A stretch of DNA of 64,000 bases. Source: Glandiceps talaboti (lineage: Eukaryota; Hemichordata; Enteropneusta; Spengelidae). The stretch covers positions 11,948,984 through 12,012,983 of the forward strand of contig NC_135567.1 in NCBI RefSeq assembly GCF_964340395.1, written 5' to 3'. Position 1 is the first letter of the stretch; the number at the start of each line of letters is the position of its first letter. The notes beneath the pieces were generated by a model. The model was not told where the DNA came from. It did no database searches and saw nothing but the letters and a program-made list of their open reading frames with translations. This document shows positions 1 through 9,595 of this stretch, piece by piece. The translations under genes were made by a program, and so were the position numbers.

Positions 1-199
1 CACTCAGTGGAGATGACTGTGTGCTGATATTGTGTCACTCAGTGGAGATGACTGTGCGTGCTGCTATTATGTCACTCAGTGGAGATGACTGTGTGCTGAT
101 ATTGTGTCACTCAGTGGGGATGACTGTGTGTGCTGTTATTGTGTCACTCAGTGGGGATGACTGTGTGTGCTGCTATTGTGTCACTCAGTGGGGAATGAC
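1..199. repeat. Minisatellite, 35-37 bp unit
   Basis: Five full units and one partial unit of a 35-37 bp repeat beginning CACTCAGTGG(A/G)GATGACTG. The window starts inside the array, so its true length is unknown. The small ORF across it follows from the repeat and is not a gene. Confidence 0.9.
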
Positions 200-337
200 C
201 AGTCAGCTTTGATAAAGGATCTCATATCCAATCACTTCTAATGTTGTTTTGCTCTTAAAAATATGTATGTGTCTCAGCAAAGTGTTCATACTATTTGGCT
301 AACCATTGTATTACCCAGTTCGTACACCCAATGTGAC

Positions 338-445
338 TTACAGTCCATTTCCCTATCTCAACATGAAACTTTGTGATCAAGCTCACAAATCTTGATAGTT
401 CATTTATTTAATAGCTTTGACTCAGTCTAGGGAAATGGACTGTAA
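338..445. mobile_element. Small MITE-like element with 17-bp terminal inverted repeats
   Basis: Perfect 17-bp inverted ends (TTACAGTCCATTTCCCT and its complement) bound about 108 bp. The core, containing CTTGTGATCA(A/G)GCTCAC, recurs at 5220-5360 and 28885-29012, so this is a dispersed family. It has no coding capacity and I see no clear target duplication. Confidence 0.7.
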
Positions 446-566
446 ATCAACTCTAGTTATTTACAGTTACAGTATGAATTCTTACACTTACCATTAAAGT
501 ATTAATTTCTTCCAAAAGCTACAAAACTATGCACCAAACATTTTCTTCAGGAGTCTACTATTGAAT

Positions 567-833
567 GAGCCATTCCAGACTGCAAACAGGAAATCAAGAA
601 TACAGCACCCTCGTTCAAATTGGGGGTATCATCACCTCATAGTACCAATGGTTAATGGTTTTGTTCCTTGGTATTCTGTAGAAGTGTAAATCAGGGAAGT
701 TTTTCATATTGTTCAGACATTGAGGAAAGCAGCAGTGCTCTATGATTAACCAAGTAACCTATGCCATGTATACCTCCAAGGTACACACAGACAGGAAGTT
801 GAGTGCCACCATGGCAAATTTTGGAAAGGCCTA
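567..833. mobile_element. MITE family 'AGGCC' (copy 1 of 3)
   Basis: About 267 bp with short imperfect inverted ends (GAGCCATTCCAG ... GGAAAGGCCTA). Near-identical stretches lie at 18322-18589 and 43821-44606. Shared landmarks are AGACTGCAAACAGGAA near the left end and GTGCCACCATGG near the right. The other copies start TAGGCC and end GGCCTA, as in a non-autonomous DNA transposon. It has no ORF. Confidence 0.75.
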
Positions 834-1263
834 TTGTCTGTTTCTTGATCAGTTTATCATTCACCTGTATCATGAATTTAAGGAAAATGTTGTAAAATGA
901 ACAAAGCAGTACCCCTGCCGATGTTGTTGCATTGATGTCAGTGAATTTATTTTTGACTGCGAGTAGATATATTATTATTCTTTACTAAGTATGAACACAG
1001 AGTCCAACATGAACATTTGTTCTCAGACTATGAAATTATTTGCTCACGATTTCAAATGTGAATGCAGAAATCTTTAAATTCTCAAACAACCATGCTGCAA
1101 ACGAGGTATATATGCGTTCTCACTTCTATTATTTCATGGGTAATCGGTGGTAGAAAGTACGAACCTCCCAGTTATAAACGAGTGCTTGTGTTGACAATTT
1201 ACAGCCACAAGTTGCAACTGAGTGAACTTCAGTTCCAACAACCGTGGAAGTGTCCATCTTCCT
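834..1263. other. Unassigned non-coding stretch
   Basis: AT-rich, with no repeat seen elsewhere in the window and no ORF resembling a protein family. I see nothing else in it. Confidence 0.6.
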
Positions 1264-1412
1264 AGTCTTGCTGCTAGACGTTCGGGCTTTCTTCCGATAC
1301 GGTAAGCGAACGAAGTTCGCAGCGAGGGTTTGCCGAACTCGGATGTTCGATAGCGATGTTCGGTCGTGTGTCGTATTGTATCGGAAGAACACCCGAGGTC
1401 GAGCAGCTAGAC
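1264..1412. mobile_element. Palindromic MITE (copy 1 of 2)
   Basis: A 149-bp element whose two ends (about 35 bp each) are imperfect inverted repeats: GTCTTGCTGCTAGAC..TCTTCCGATAC against its complement at 1378-1412. A second copy lies at 33395-33540. It is GC-richer than its surroundings and has no coding potential. Confidence 0.75.
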
Positions 1413-1640
1413 AACCATCTATGCACCAACACAGTTGACTATTGCATTCGATGAAAAGTGCTCACAAATATAACTTCAACAATCTAACCACATATATGGC
1501 ATTGTATGAACAGACTGACTGCGTTATATACCAAAGGACTTACCACCACTGTGTTGGTTTTGTACACGCTATCCTTGATTGAGTAGGCGAACTCTGTATG
1601 TATGTGTACTGCCACACGAGCATGCACTGCACTGTTATGT

Positions 1641-2474
1641 ACGAGTGTGAAGCTACCATCATATTCATATTCATATTCACTTTCAAAGTTGACCTCTACT
1701 CTCAATGTGAATATGATGATAGCTTCACACGTTCGTCATCAGATTCGAAGTCTTCCGAATGGGTACAAACAAGCGTTCGGCAAATCACAAATCCTTCATT
1801 GGCAGGTTGAAATCATGTGATTGTAATTACTTTTCACTTGATTAGCGTGGATTTGCATGCTTTCTTCTTATTTTTGCCAGAGAATCCAATTTGCACCATG
1901 AATTATTGTTGTCATATAAAATTAAAAAACTAATTTGGATGTTTAGTATGCCTTTCCCATATCTTTGAAAATGAAATATCAATATTTGGGTGTACAAAAA
2001 ACCTGTATGAGTAATGTAATAAAATACGGCCTGGCTGGGTGTGATTTCCCGCAGTGCTGCTATCTTTGAAACCCTACTTAACACTTACACTGGTGAAATT
2101 TACACAAAATAGTGTTGTCAAGACCACAATTATCACAATGTGTGTAGTTCCCTTGATCGGGATCGGTCAATGCAATCGATTGTGAAAAATAATGGTCCAT
2201 GACAACAATAATTCATGGTGTAAATTGGATACTCTGGCAAAAATAACAAGAGAGCATGCAAATCCAGGCAAATCAAGTGAAAAGTAATTACAATCACATG
2301 ATTTCAACCTGCCAATGAAGGATATGTGATTTGCCGAACGCATGTTCGTACCCATTCGGAAGTACTTCGAATCTGATGATGAATGTGTAAGCTATCATCA
2401 TATTCACATTGATCGTAGAGGTCAACTTTTGAAAGTGAAGATGAATATGAATATGATGGTAGCTTCACACTCGT
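1641..2474. mobile_element. Long-TIR foldback element with 9-bp target duplication
   Basis: An 834-bp element starting ACGAGTGTGAAGCT and ending with the exact complement. The two arms (about 1641-1920 and 2190-2474) are roughly 280-bp inverted repeats. The 9-bp sequence CTGTTATGT directly flanks both sides (1632-1640 and 2475-2483) as a perfect target-site duplication. The outer part of each arm is itself self-complementary (about 1644-1729). Long TIRs with a 9-bp duplication fit the Mutator-like superfamily (inference). The 270-bp centre shows no transposase. Confidence 0.88.
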
Positions 2475-2483
2475 CTGTTATGT

Positions 2484-2944
2484 TGATGATTGGGTAGGGT
2501 CAAGGGTCATCTAGATGATTGAGGGCGCACTTTTAAACCACAGATGTTTTTACACTTGCTGTAGTCATAAAGTTCTCATACAATATTGAGCACTTGTACT
2601 ACATGTAAGATTAAAAATGCGGTCCCCGAATTTGGTAAAAAGTTAGGAAAACTCAAGATTGATGCACTTTTGAAAGATTTATTCCGCATAAAGGGATTCG
2701 TACTGTGGTTTGAAAGAATACATGGCCAGTACATTTGTTCATGTGATCATATAAGTAAGTAATGCTTCATTCGGGTGCTTCATTCACACATTTTATTGAA
2801 TGTCTTTGTCATTCATACTTTATTTCTGTTGGCAAAGTGTATTTGTTTTTCTTTCAGTTTGAATCCCACAGTGACTTTGTTCTAATGTAATACACGTATT
2901 ATTGTTGGCATGTGTTGTGGTTGTTCAGTGTTGTCGTCTCAGTA
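2484..2944. other. Unassigned stretch upstream of the ZNF-A promoter
   Basis: Non-coding, with no repeat recognised. It may hold distal regulatory sequence for ZNF-A, but no specific site can be supported. Confidence 0.4.
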
Positions 2945-3261
2945 TTGCGCCACCAACGGCAAGCCTTTGAAGAATGCTTCTCCTCGCGTCATGACCTTTG
3001 ACCGTATTTTCTTTGCGTGTCAACAACGTGATGATGTACTATGCTACTAGTAGTACTACTAGCCAGCGTCCGGGAGACTGAAGTTAGTGGCCCATGAAAT
3101 CACGATCTTTGTTCAAATGCGCAGTAATTTGTGTATGTGGACATTTCGTTCGGGATTACCGAATATCGCTGAAGCTACACGGTGTCAACACAGGAATTTG
3201 ACCAAATCAGCAGGCGTGTAAACTGCACTGAACCGTGAACTTACAGCTCAGGGAGATTAGG
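2945..3261 (+). promoter_or_regulatory. Putative promoter and first non-coding exon of ZNF-A
   Basis: This CpG-richer block is homologous, in opposite orientation, to 31016-31370, which lies upstream of the paralogue ZNF-B. Shared landmarks in the same order are GCGCCACCAACGG (2947-2959), a direct repeat of nuclear-receptor half-sites TGACCTTTGACC (2992-3003), and CCATGAAATC plus following sequence near 3093-3160. It ends at a candidate splice donor (GTAGGT at 3262) that would join the acceptor at 9392. The transcription start is not visible, and the exon assignment is inferred from this duplicated conservation. Confidence 0.6.
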
Positions 3262-3785
3262 GTAGGTACTCTGTACACTGTGGTACTAGTTCGGTGTCTT
3301 TCAAAATTCCAATGTGTTCAAACGCAGGGCTCAAGAGAGGCTTGTTGTAGAGTCACTTCAGGTGTGCGAGATTTAGTTATTGAGGCTTACACACAAGAAG
3401 TCGATCATATCATTATTTTGTAAATGTAGGTTGCAAGGTAGTCCTGCTTACATGACGGTGCACGAGTCTGTATTACTGACTTGGAGGGACAATTGTCAGA
3501 ATCGAGTCCCGAATTCCTCCGTATGCAAGCAGGACTAGTTGCAAGGTTATTGTGCTGTAGACCATGGAAGTAGAACCCCAAACCCCGGCTCAAGGCCCAT
3601 ATTTACTTAGAGCGAGCTTGAATGATTTGCATTTTAAATGCACTACACACTACAGCACTGCACAGCCGGAATGTATAAAGACAAAGGGTTCATTCTATTG
3701 TCATACAATCATAGACTCCCCTCCACTGTCTATGATACAATGTACATGAATAATCACTAACTTACACAGGAAAAAAGGAAAAATT

Positions 3786-5200
3786 AATCTTCTTTCTCCC
3801 AAGGAGGTATTTGTTTGTACACAATTGTTGCAAGTTGATTTTTTTCCATAGGGGGTATTTGTTTGTACACAACTAAGTACAAGTTGGTCCTCGTTCTCCC
3901 TAGGGGGTATTTGTTTGTACACAACTAAGTACAAGTAGGTCCTCTTTCTCCCTAGGGGGTATTTGTTTGTACACAACTAAGTACAAGTTGGTCCTCTTTC
4001 TCCCTAGGGAGTATTTGTTTGTACATAACTAGGTATAAGTTGGTCCTCTTTCTCCCTAGGGGGTATTTGTTTGTACACAACTAAGTATAAGTTGGTCCTC
4101 TTTCTCCCTAGGGGGTATTTGTTTGTACACAACTAAGTATAAGTTGATCCTCTTTCTCCCTAGGGGGTATTTGTTTGTACACATCTAAGTATAAGTTGAT
4201 CCTCTTTCTCCCTAGGGGGTATTTGTTTGTACACATCTAAGTACAAGTTGGTCCTCTTTCTCCCTAGGGGGTATTTGTTTGTACACATCTAAGTATAAGT
4301 TGATCCTCTTTCTCCCTAGGGGGTATTTGTTTGTACACAACTAAGTACAAGTAGGTCCTCTTTCTCCCTAGGGGGTATTTGTTTGTACACAACTAAGTAC
4401 AAGTTGGTCCTCTTTCTCCCTAGGGGGTATTTGTTTGTACACAACTAAGTACAAGTTAGTCCTCGTTCTCCCTAGGGGGTATTTGTTTGTACACATCTAA
4501 GTATAAGTTGGTCCTCTTTCTCCCTAGGGGGTATTTGTTTGTACACATCTAAGTATAAGTTGATCCTCTTTCTCCCTAGGGGGTATTTGTTTGTACACAT
4601 CTAAGTACAAGTTGGTCCTCTTTCTCCCTAGGGGGTATTTGTTTGTACACATCTAAGTATAAGTTGGTCCTCTTTCTCCCTAGGGGGTATTTGTTTGTAC
4701 ACATCTAAGTACAAGTTGATCCTCTTTCTCCCTAGGGGGTATTTGTTTGTACACATCTAAGTATAAGTTGGTCCTCTTTCTCCCTAGGGGGTATTTGTTT
4801 GTACACAACTAAGTACAAGTTAGTCCTCTTTCTCCCTAGGGGGTATTTGTTTGTACACAACTAAGTACAAGTTAGTCCTCTTTCTCCCTAGGGGGTATTT
4901 GTTTGTACACAACTAAGTACAAGTTGGTCCTCTTTCTCCCCAAGTGGTATTTGTTTGTACACAACTAAGTATAAGTTGGTCCTCTTTCTCTCTAGGGGGT
5001 ATTTGTTTGTACACAACTAAGTACAAGTTAGTCTTCTTTCTCCCTAGGGGGTATTTGTTTGTACACAACTAAGTACAAGTTAGTCTTCTTTCTCCCTAGG
5101 GGGTATTTGTTTGTACACAACTAAGTACAAGTTAGTCTTCTTTCTCCCTAGGGAGTATTTGTTTGTACACATCTAAGTATAAGTTGGTCCTCTTTCTCCC
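3786..5200. repeat. 52-bp minisatellite, about 27 copies
   Basis: Tandem array of a 52-bp unit containing CCTAGGGGGTATTTGTTTGT and ACTAAGTA(C/T)AAGTT. The units are highly homogeneous, and most differences are A/T or C/T choices at a few positions, which indicates recent homogenisation. The unit length is not a multiple of three, so the ORFs across it are not coding. Confidence 0.95.
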
Positions 5201-5219
5201 TGTTGACACCATAGACAAA

Positions 5220-5360
5220 ATACAGAGCCAACACAGTGTAAGTGATGTTTGTGTGTTATCTTTATGGTGTCTATCTCAATATGAAAGCTTGTGATCAGGC
5301 TCACTGATCTTGATAGTTCATGTAATAGCTTTGGCTCACTTTTGGGAAAAGAACTGTAAT
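5220..5360. mobile_element. Dispersed element (copy 2 of the 338-445 family)
   Basis: Shares the CTTGTGATCAGGCTCACTGA core and flanking sequence with 28885-29012 and, more distantly, with 338-445. The terminal inverted repeats are degraded. Non-coding. Confidence 0.65.
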
Positions 5361-5451
5361 GTACACTGTGTACATGTTGGTTACACTCTAAATTCATCAT
5401 CACTGACAATATTCATTACTGTCTGGATTTTTTTTAATGACGATTTAAATA

Positions 5452-5985
5452 TAGTCTGTTTACTGCACTGTTGAGATACATCATTAGCTGGTTGTACCTC
5501 CTAGCCCTCATAGCCTGTTTACTGCACTGTCAAGATACATCATTAGCTGGTTGTACCTCCTAGCCCTCATAGCCTGTTTACTGCACTGTCAAGATACATC
5601 GTTAGCTGGTTGTACCTCCTAGCCCTAATAGCCTGTTTACTGTGCTGTCAAGATACATCATTAGCTGGTTGTACCTCCTAGCCCTCATAGCCTGTTTATT
5701 GTGCTGTCAAGATACATCATAGCTGATGGTACCTCCTAGCCAGAATGATACCAGGACTCGGAGTTACGACCAGCTAATGATGTATCTCGACAACAGAGTA
5801 AACAGGCTATGAGGGCTAGGAGGTACAACCAGCTAATGATGTATCTCGACAACACAGTAAACAGGCTATGAGGGCTAGGAGGTACTACCAGCTAATGATG
5901 TATCTCGACAACACAGTAAACAGGCTATGAGGGCTAGGAGGTACAACCAGCTAATGATGTATCTTGACAGCACAGTAAACAGACG
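5452..5985. repeat. Palindromic pair of 59-bp tandem arrays
   Basis: About five direct copies of a 59-bp unit (CTGTTTACTGCACTGTCAAG ... ACCTCCTAGCCCTCATAG) are followed at 5755 by about four copies in the opposite orientation, with a short centre at 5742-5757. The unit matches the inverted ends of the element at 20978-21507, so this looks like an amplified transposon terminus. A transcript or single strand could fold into a hairpin with arms of more than 200 bp. Confidence 0.9.
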
Positions 5986-6480
5986 AATTTCAAATCACTC
6001 TAATAAGATAGATTTTACACTATTAATCTGCTGCAATTTATGAGTTACAAACAAGAATATGTTGTTTCACATTGATTTTCAAGTAGGAAACCATGATAAA
6101 ATTATTTAAGAATATAAATTTGAATAATAAATGAGTTGCTATTTTGCATATTAATTTGCATATCATTAGCATATTTTTCAGATCTTAACATTAGAGAATA
6201 AACAAATGTTTTCATTAAGAAAAAGTCCTACGATCCATTAAATTCCTATTTTATCCATTCAGCAAACTTGAATACACAGCAATTTGTTCAGATCAACAAT
6301 TTCCAAACCTTTAACATGAATCATAATGAAAACATTGCAGGAAGGAGATTGACAATGCTGATTTATGAGACTAGTCACCTAATCTTACGTCAATAGTAAA
6401 CATAAGTTTCCAGCCAAAGTCTAGTATTTGATCAAGTACAAATAATTAACATAACAATCATTCTTAACATCAGAAGGAGA

Positions 6481-6772
6481 AACTATTCTGTGAATTTGAT
6501 ATTTAATCTACATAATGACCTCTGTTTGAACTTCTAATCTCAAGTTCAAGGCGTGGCCTAGTCTGTAACAGTAAGGTACGCCGTGACAGTGCGCCCTCAA
6601 ACATCGGCCAACCCCTAACACAGAGGCCGGTGAGGGCGAAATGTCAAGACGTATCTTACAGTCTAGGCGTGGCCTAAATCCTTAGATCTAATGGGCATAG
6701 TCCCATAGAATAGTACTGACGGTAGGTACTGGTTGATAGCGTGGCACACATGTCTGTACCTTACAGTCTATC
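6481..6772. repeat. Arm of an inverted repeat (partner 8085-8270)
   Basis: Apart from the MITE inserted at 6561-6664, this segment is the reverse complement of 8085-8270, roughly 80 percent identical by eye. Shared landmarks are ATTTGATATTTAATCTACAT and GTGGCCTAAATCCTT. The intervening 1.3 kb includes the first minisatellite transposon. Confidence 0.75.
6561..6664. mobile_element. MITE family with 12-bp target duplication (copy 1)
   Basis: A 104-bp element with imperfect inverted ends (CTGTAA..GGTACG and CGTATCTTACAG) and inner inverted GCGCCCTCA/TGAGGGCG. The perfect 12-bp sequence AGGCGTGGCCTA lies on both sides (6549-6560 and 6665-6676). The related inverted segment at 8085-8270 carries a single copy of this 12-mer (one mismatch, about 8192-8203) and no insert, which gives a paralogous empty site. 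A relative sits at the stop codon of the sialyltransferase gene. Confidence 0.85.
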
Positions 6773-7029
6773 CTCTTCCATATGACCACTTTAAAGGACA
6801 GTGTCCAAATAAAATTAGTGTGGTACAAGTTCTTAAACCTGTTGTCTGGCAGGAATTTTATAATTTTCTTCCTTATTAAAAAAAAATAATCCTCTCTGAT
6901 TGCTATTTGGCACAACTAATAGTTTACACCTAGGCCTACAATTTAGTGAAAAAAAATAACTGTTTGGTTCCTGCATGGATCTATTATTGAGACCCCGATA
7001 TTGCGTTACCCATCCCAACCTTGCTTTTC

Positions 7030-7231
7030 ACTGCCGTTTTTTTACGCATTCGAGAAAAATAATAAAATCACAAAAATTGTGAAGCCTCACAAGAAATAGT
7101 GGATGCAGATACTGACATCAACTTAAAAAGACACTCTAAAACTGTTCCTCCAATCTGTAATGGCTGTACATCTGATAGGAAGGAATAAACAACACAGAGA
7201 CCATTTGGAAAACAATCGAAAACCTGAACTA
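7030..7231 (-). repeat. Dispersed conserved block (copy 1 of 3)
   Basis: Reads on the minus strand. Homologous to 27395-27600 (+) and 60915-61080 (+). All copies share CATTACAGATTGGA and GCATCCACTATTTCTTG. In this copy and the 61-kb copy an open frame is kept over about 35 residues, including SVSASTISCE. The positions and orientations of the 7-kb and 27-kb copies mirror each other around the ZNF duplication. Function unknown; it may be a fragment of an old transposon. Confidence 0.65.
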
Positions 7232-7510
7232 GACGCTCACGAAGAAAAAATATATCATAGAATAGAATAAAATATATACCTACATGTATTCTAAAATTGA
7301 GTGTAATCGGAAACACAATTTTTTTCTTCATTTATTGACCATATGGGAGACCTTGGAGTTAGTGAGGTTTAAGATCTCAGTGAAGTAGAACAGCTGTACT
7401 TAGTAGAGATAATGAACACATACAAAAGATATGATACTATAGTCTTACAGGATAATCTAAGAATGTTGCTAAGGGCCACATTCAGAAACTCAGATACTGT
7501 ACATGTATGT

Positions 7511-7981
7511 AGTAAACCCAGATATTTTCACCTTGGGAAAATTTGCAATTTTATTTATAGCCTTCAGCTTGATCTCAAAGACTATTTTTTACTAATTACC
7601 AGACTGGTACATTGTTTTCATGTACAAGAAGGCATTTTAGTCACTACTTATTTTTACTAATTACCAGACTGGTACATTGTGTTCATGTACAAGAAGGTAT
7701 TTTAGTCACTACTTACTTTTACTAATTACCAGACTGGTACATTGTGTTCATGTACAAGAAGGCATTTTAGTCACTACTTACTTTTACTAATTACCAGACT
7801 GGTACATTGTGTTCATGTACAAGAAGGCATTTTAGTCACTACTTATTTTTACTAATTACTAGACTGGTACATTGTATTCATGTACAAGAAGGTGTTTTAG
7901 TCACTATTTATTTTTGCATTTTTGTTTTCCAGCGAAATAAATAAAAAGAAGTCTTCAGCAAAAGTGTCTGGGTTTACAGTA
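7511..7981 (+). mobile_element. Minisatellite-bearing TIR element, copy 1 (5 units)
   Basis: The ends are inverted (AGTAAACCCAGATATTTT at left; GTCTGGGTTTACAGT at right). The centre is five tandem 65-bp units starting ACTAATTACCAGACTGGTAC. Related elements with different unit numbers lie at 8272-9323 and 18911-19591. This is the architecture of non-autonomous transposons that carry an internal variable-number repeat. Confidence 0.8.
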
Positions 7982-8271
7982 ATCTAAGCATGTTGATAAA
8001 GATTGGATTACATAAAAGGAGAAATTAGAAACCATGGCAATGAAGTCTCCATGGAGACACAGATCATAAAGGATTATCTCTTGTGTTTAAATGCCACTTG
8101 TCTGTAAGATGCAGACTTTCATACCACACTATCAGCCAACACTCACTGTCTGTTCTATTCTGTGGGATTGTGTCTGCTAGATCAAAGGATTTAGGCCACT
8201 CCTTGAAGTTGTGATTAGAAGTTCAGACAGGGGTCATTATGTAGATTAAATATCAAATACACAGAATAGTT

Positions 8272-9323
8272 AAAGTAATTAGTAAAAATAAGTAGTGACT
8301 AAATTGCCTTCTTGTACATGAACACAATGTACCAGTCTGGTAATTAGTAAAAATAAGTAGTGACTAAAATGCCTTCTTGTACATGAACACAATGTACCAG
8401 TCTGGTAATTAGTAAAAATAAGTAGTGACTAAAATGTCTTCTTGTACATGAACACAATGTACCAGTCTGGTAATTAGTAAAAATAAGTAGTGACTAAAAT
8501 ACCTTCTTGTACATGAACACAATGTACCAGTCTGGTAATTAGTAAAAATAAGTAGTGACTAAAATGCCTTCTTGTACATGAACACAATGTACCAGTCTGG
8601 TAATTAGTAAAAATAAGTAGTGACTAAAATGCCTTCTTGTACATGAACACAATGTACCAGTCTGGTAATTAGTAAAAATAAGTAGTGACTAAAATGCCTT
8701 CTTCTTGTACATGAACACAATGTACCAGTCTGGTAATTAGTAAAATAAGTAGTGACTAAAATGCCTTCTTGTACATGAACACAATGTACCAGTCTGGTAA
8801 TTAGTAAAAATAAGTAGTGACTAAAATACCTTCTTGTACATGAACACAATGTACCAGTCTGGTAATTAGTAAAAATAAGTAGTGACTAAAATGCCTTCTT
8901 GTACATGAACACAATGTACCAGTCTGGTAATTAGTAAAAATATGTAGTGACTAAAATGCCTTCTTGTACATGAACACAATGTACCAGTCTGGTAATCAGT
9001 AAAAATAAGTGAATTGAATTGAATTGAAATTTATTTCATCAGATAACAAAAAACAAAACAATAAATAAATAAATAAATAATACATTACACTTTCAAACAA
9101 ATTGGACAAAAGGAAATATACATGTGTTATCTAATGGGGACCATGAAAATAGTTCAGCAGAACTAGTTGTGTCCATGGCCCGTACAGGAGTAGTGACAAA
9201 ATTGCCTTCTTGGACATGAACACAATGTACCAGTCTGGTAATTAGTAGAAATTTGTTTTTGAGAACTTGCTGAAGACTGTAAAATTGCAAAATTTTGTAG
9301 TAGTGAAAAAAACTAGGTTTACA
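8272..9323 (-). mobile_element. Minisatellite-bearing TIR element, copy 2 (about 12 units)
   Basis: Opposite orientation to copy 1, with about 12 units of the 65-bp repeat. The array is interrupted at about 9010-9188 by a separate insertion that looks like a LINE tail. Sequence homologous to the left part of the other copies (GCTGAAGACTGTAAAATTGC) and a degraded end (GGTTTACAAAGTATA) lie at the right side. The other end appears truncated at the inverted repeat 8085-8270. Confidence 0.8.
9010..9188 (-). mobile_element. Truncated LINE-like 3' tail
   Basis: On the minus strand this runs through TTATCTGATGAAATAAATTT into a (CAATT)n-type end, a 3'-tail style of 5'-truncated non-LTR retrotransposons. 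It interrupts a 65-bp minisatellite unit. No reverse-transcriptase motif is present, so this rests on tail structure and insertion context only. Confidence 0.5.
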
Positions 9324-9595
9324 AAGTATATTGTAATGTATATATATGCAAACAACAAAGAGTCATAATTCTCCTCTCTTCTTCTTTTCTAGTGAATCCA
9401 GTACACCCAGTGGGTTGACAATGTTGGTGACAATATTATAGTAAACAAGACTCGCTTCATCACCAGCTTCCAGTTAGATTAATTTTCCTACCTTATTTAC
9501 AATTTGTAATTCAGCACATCAGAGCACATGAACAAAATCCTGACGAACATCGTAACCTTGGAGACAAAAGGGAGAAATCAAATCTGTCATTCATC

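Larger units (their letters stand above)
3262..9392 (+). other. Putative first intron of ZNF-A, packed with repeats
   Basis: About 6.1 kb between the candidate donor at 3262 and a strong pyrimidine-rich acceptor (TTCTTCTTTTCTAG, ending 9392). It contains a roughly 120-bp inverted repeat around 3428-3550, the 52-bp array, the palindromic 59-bp arrays, a 104-bp MITE and two minisatellite-bearing transposons, listed separately. The stretches 5986-6480, 6773-7030 and 7232-7510 show nothing further. No ORF here looks like protein. Confidence 0.55.

Noticed and set aside
3701-3976. 91-codon minus-strand ORF at the start of the 52-bp array
   Set aside because: The unit length is not a multiple of three, so the frame shifts with every unit; no conservation of peptide.
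7590-9010. CRISPR-like appearance of the regularly spaced 65-bp repeats
   Set aside because: Units are contiguous with no unique spacers, lie inside a eukaryotic transposon, and have no cas genes.
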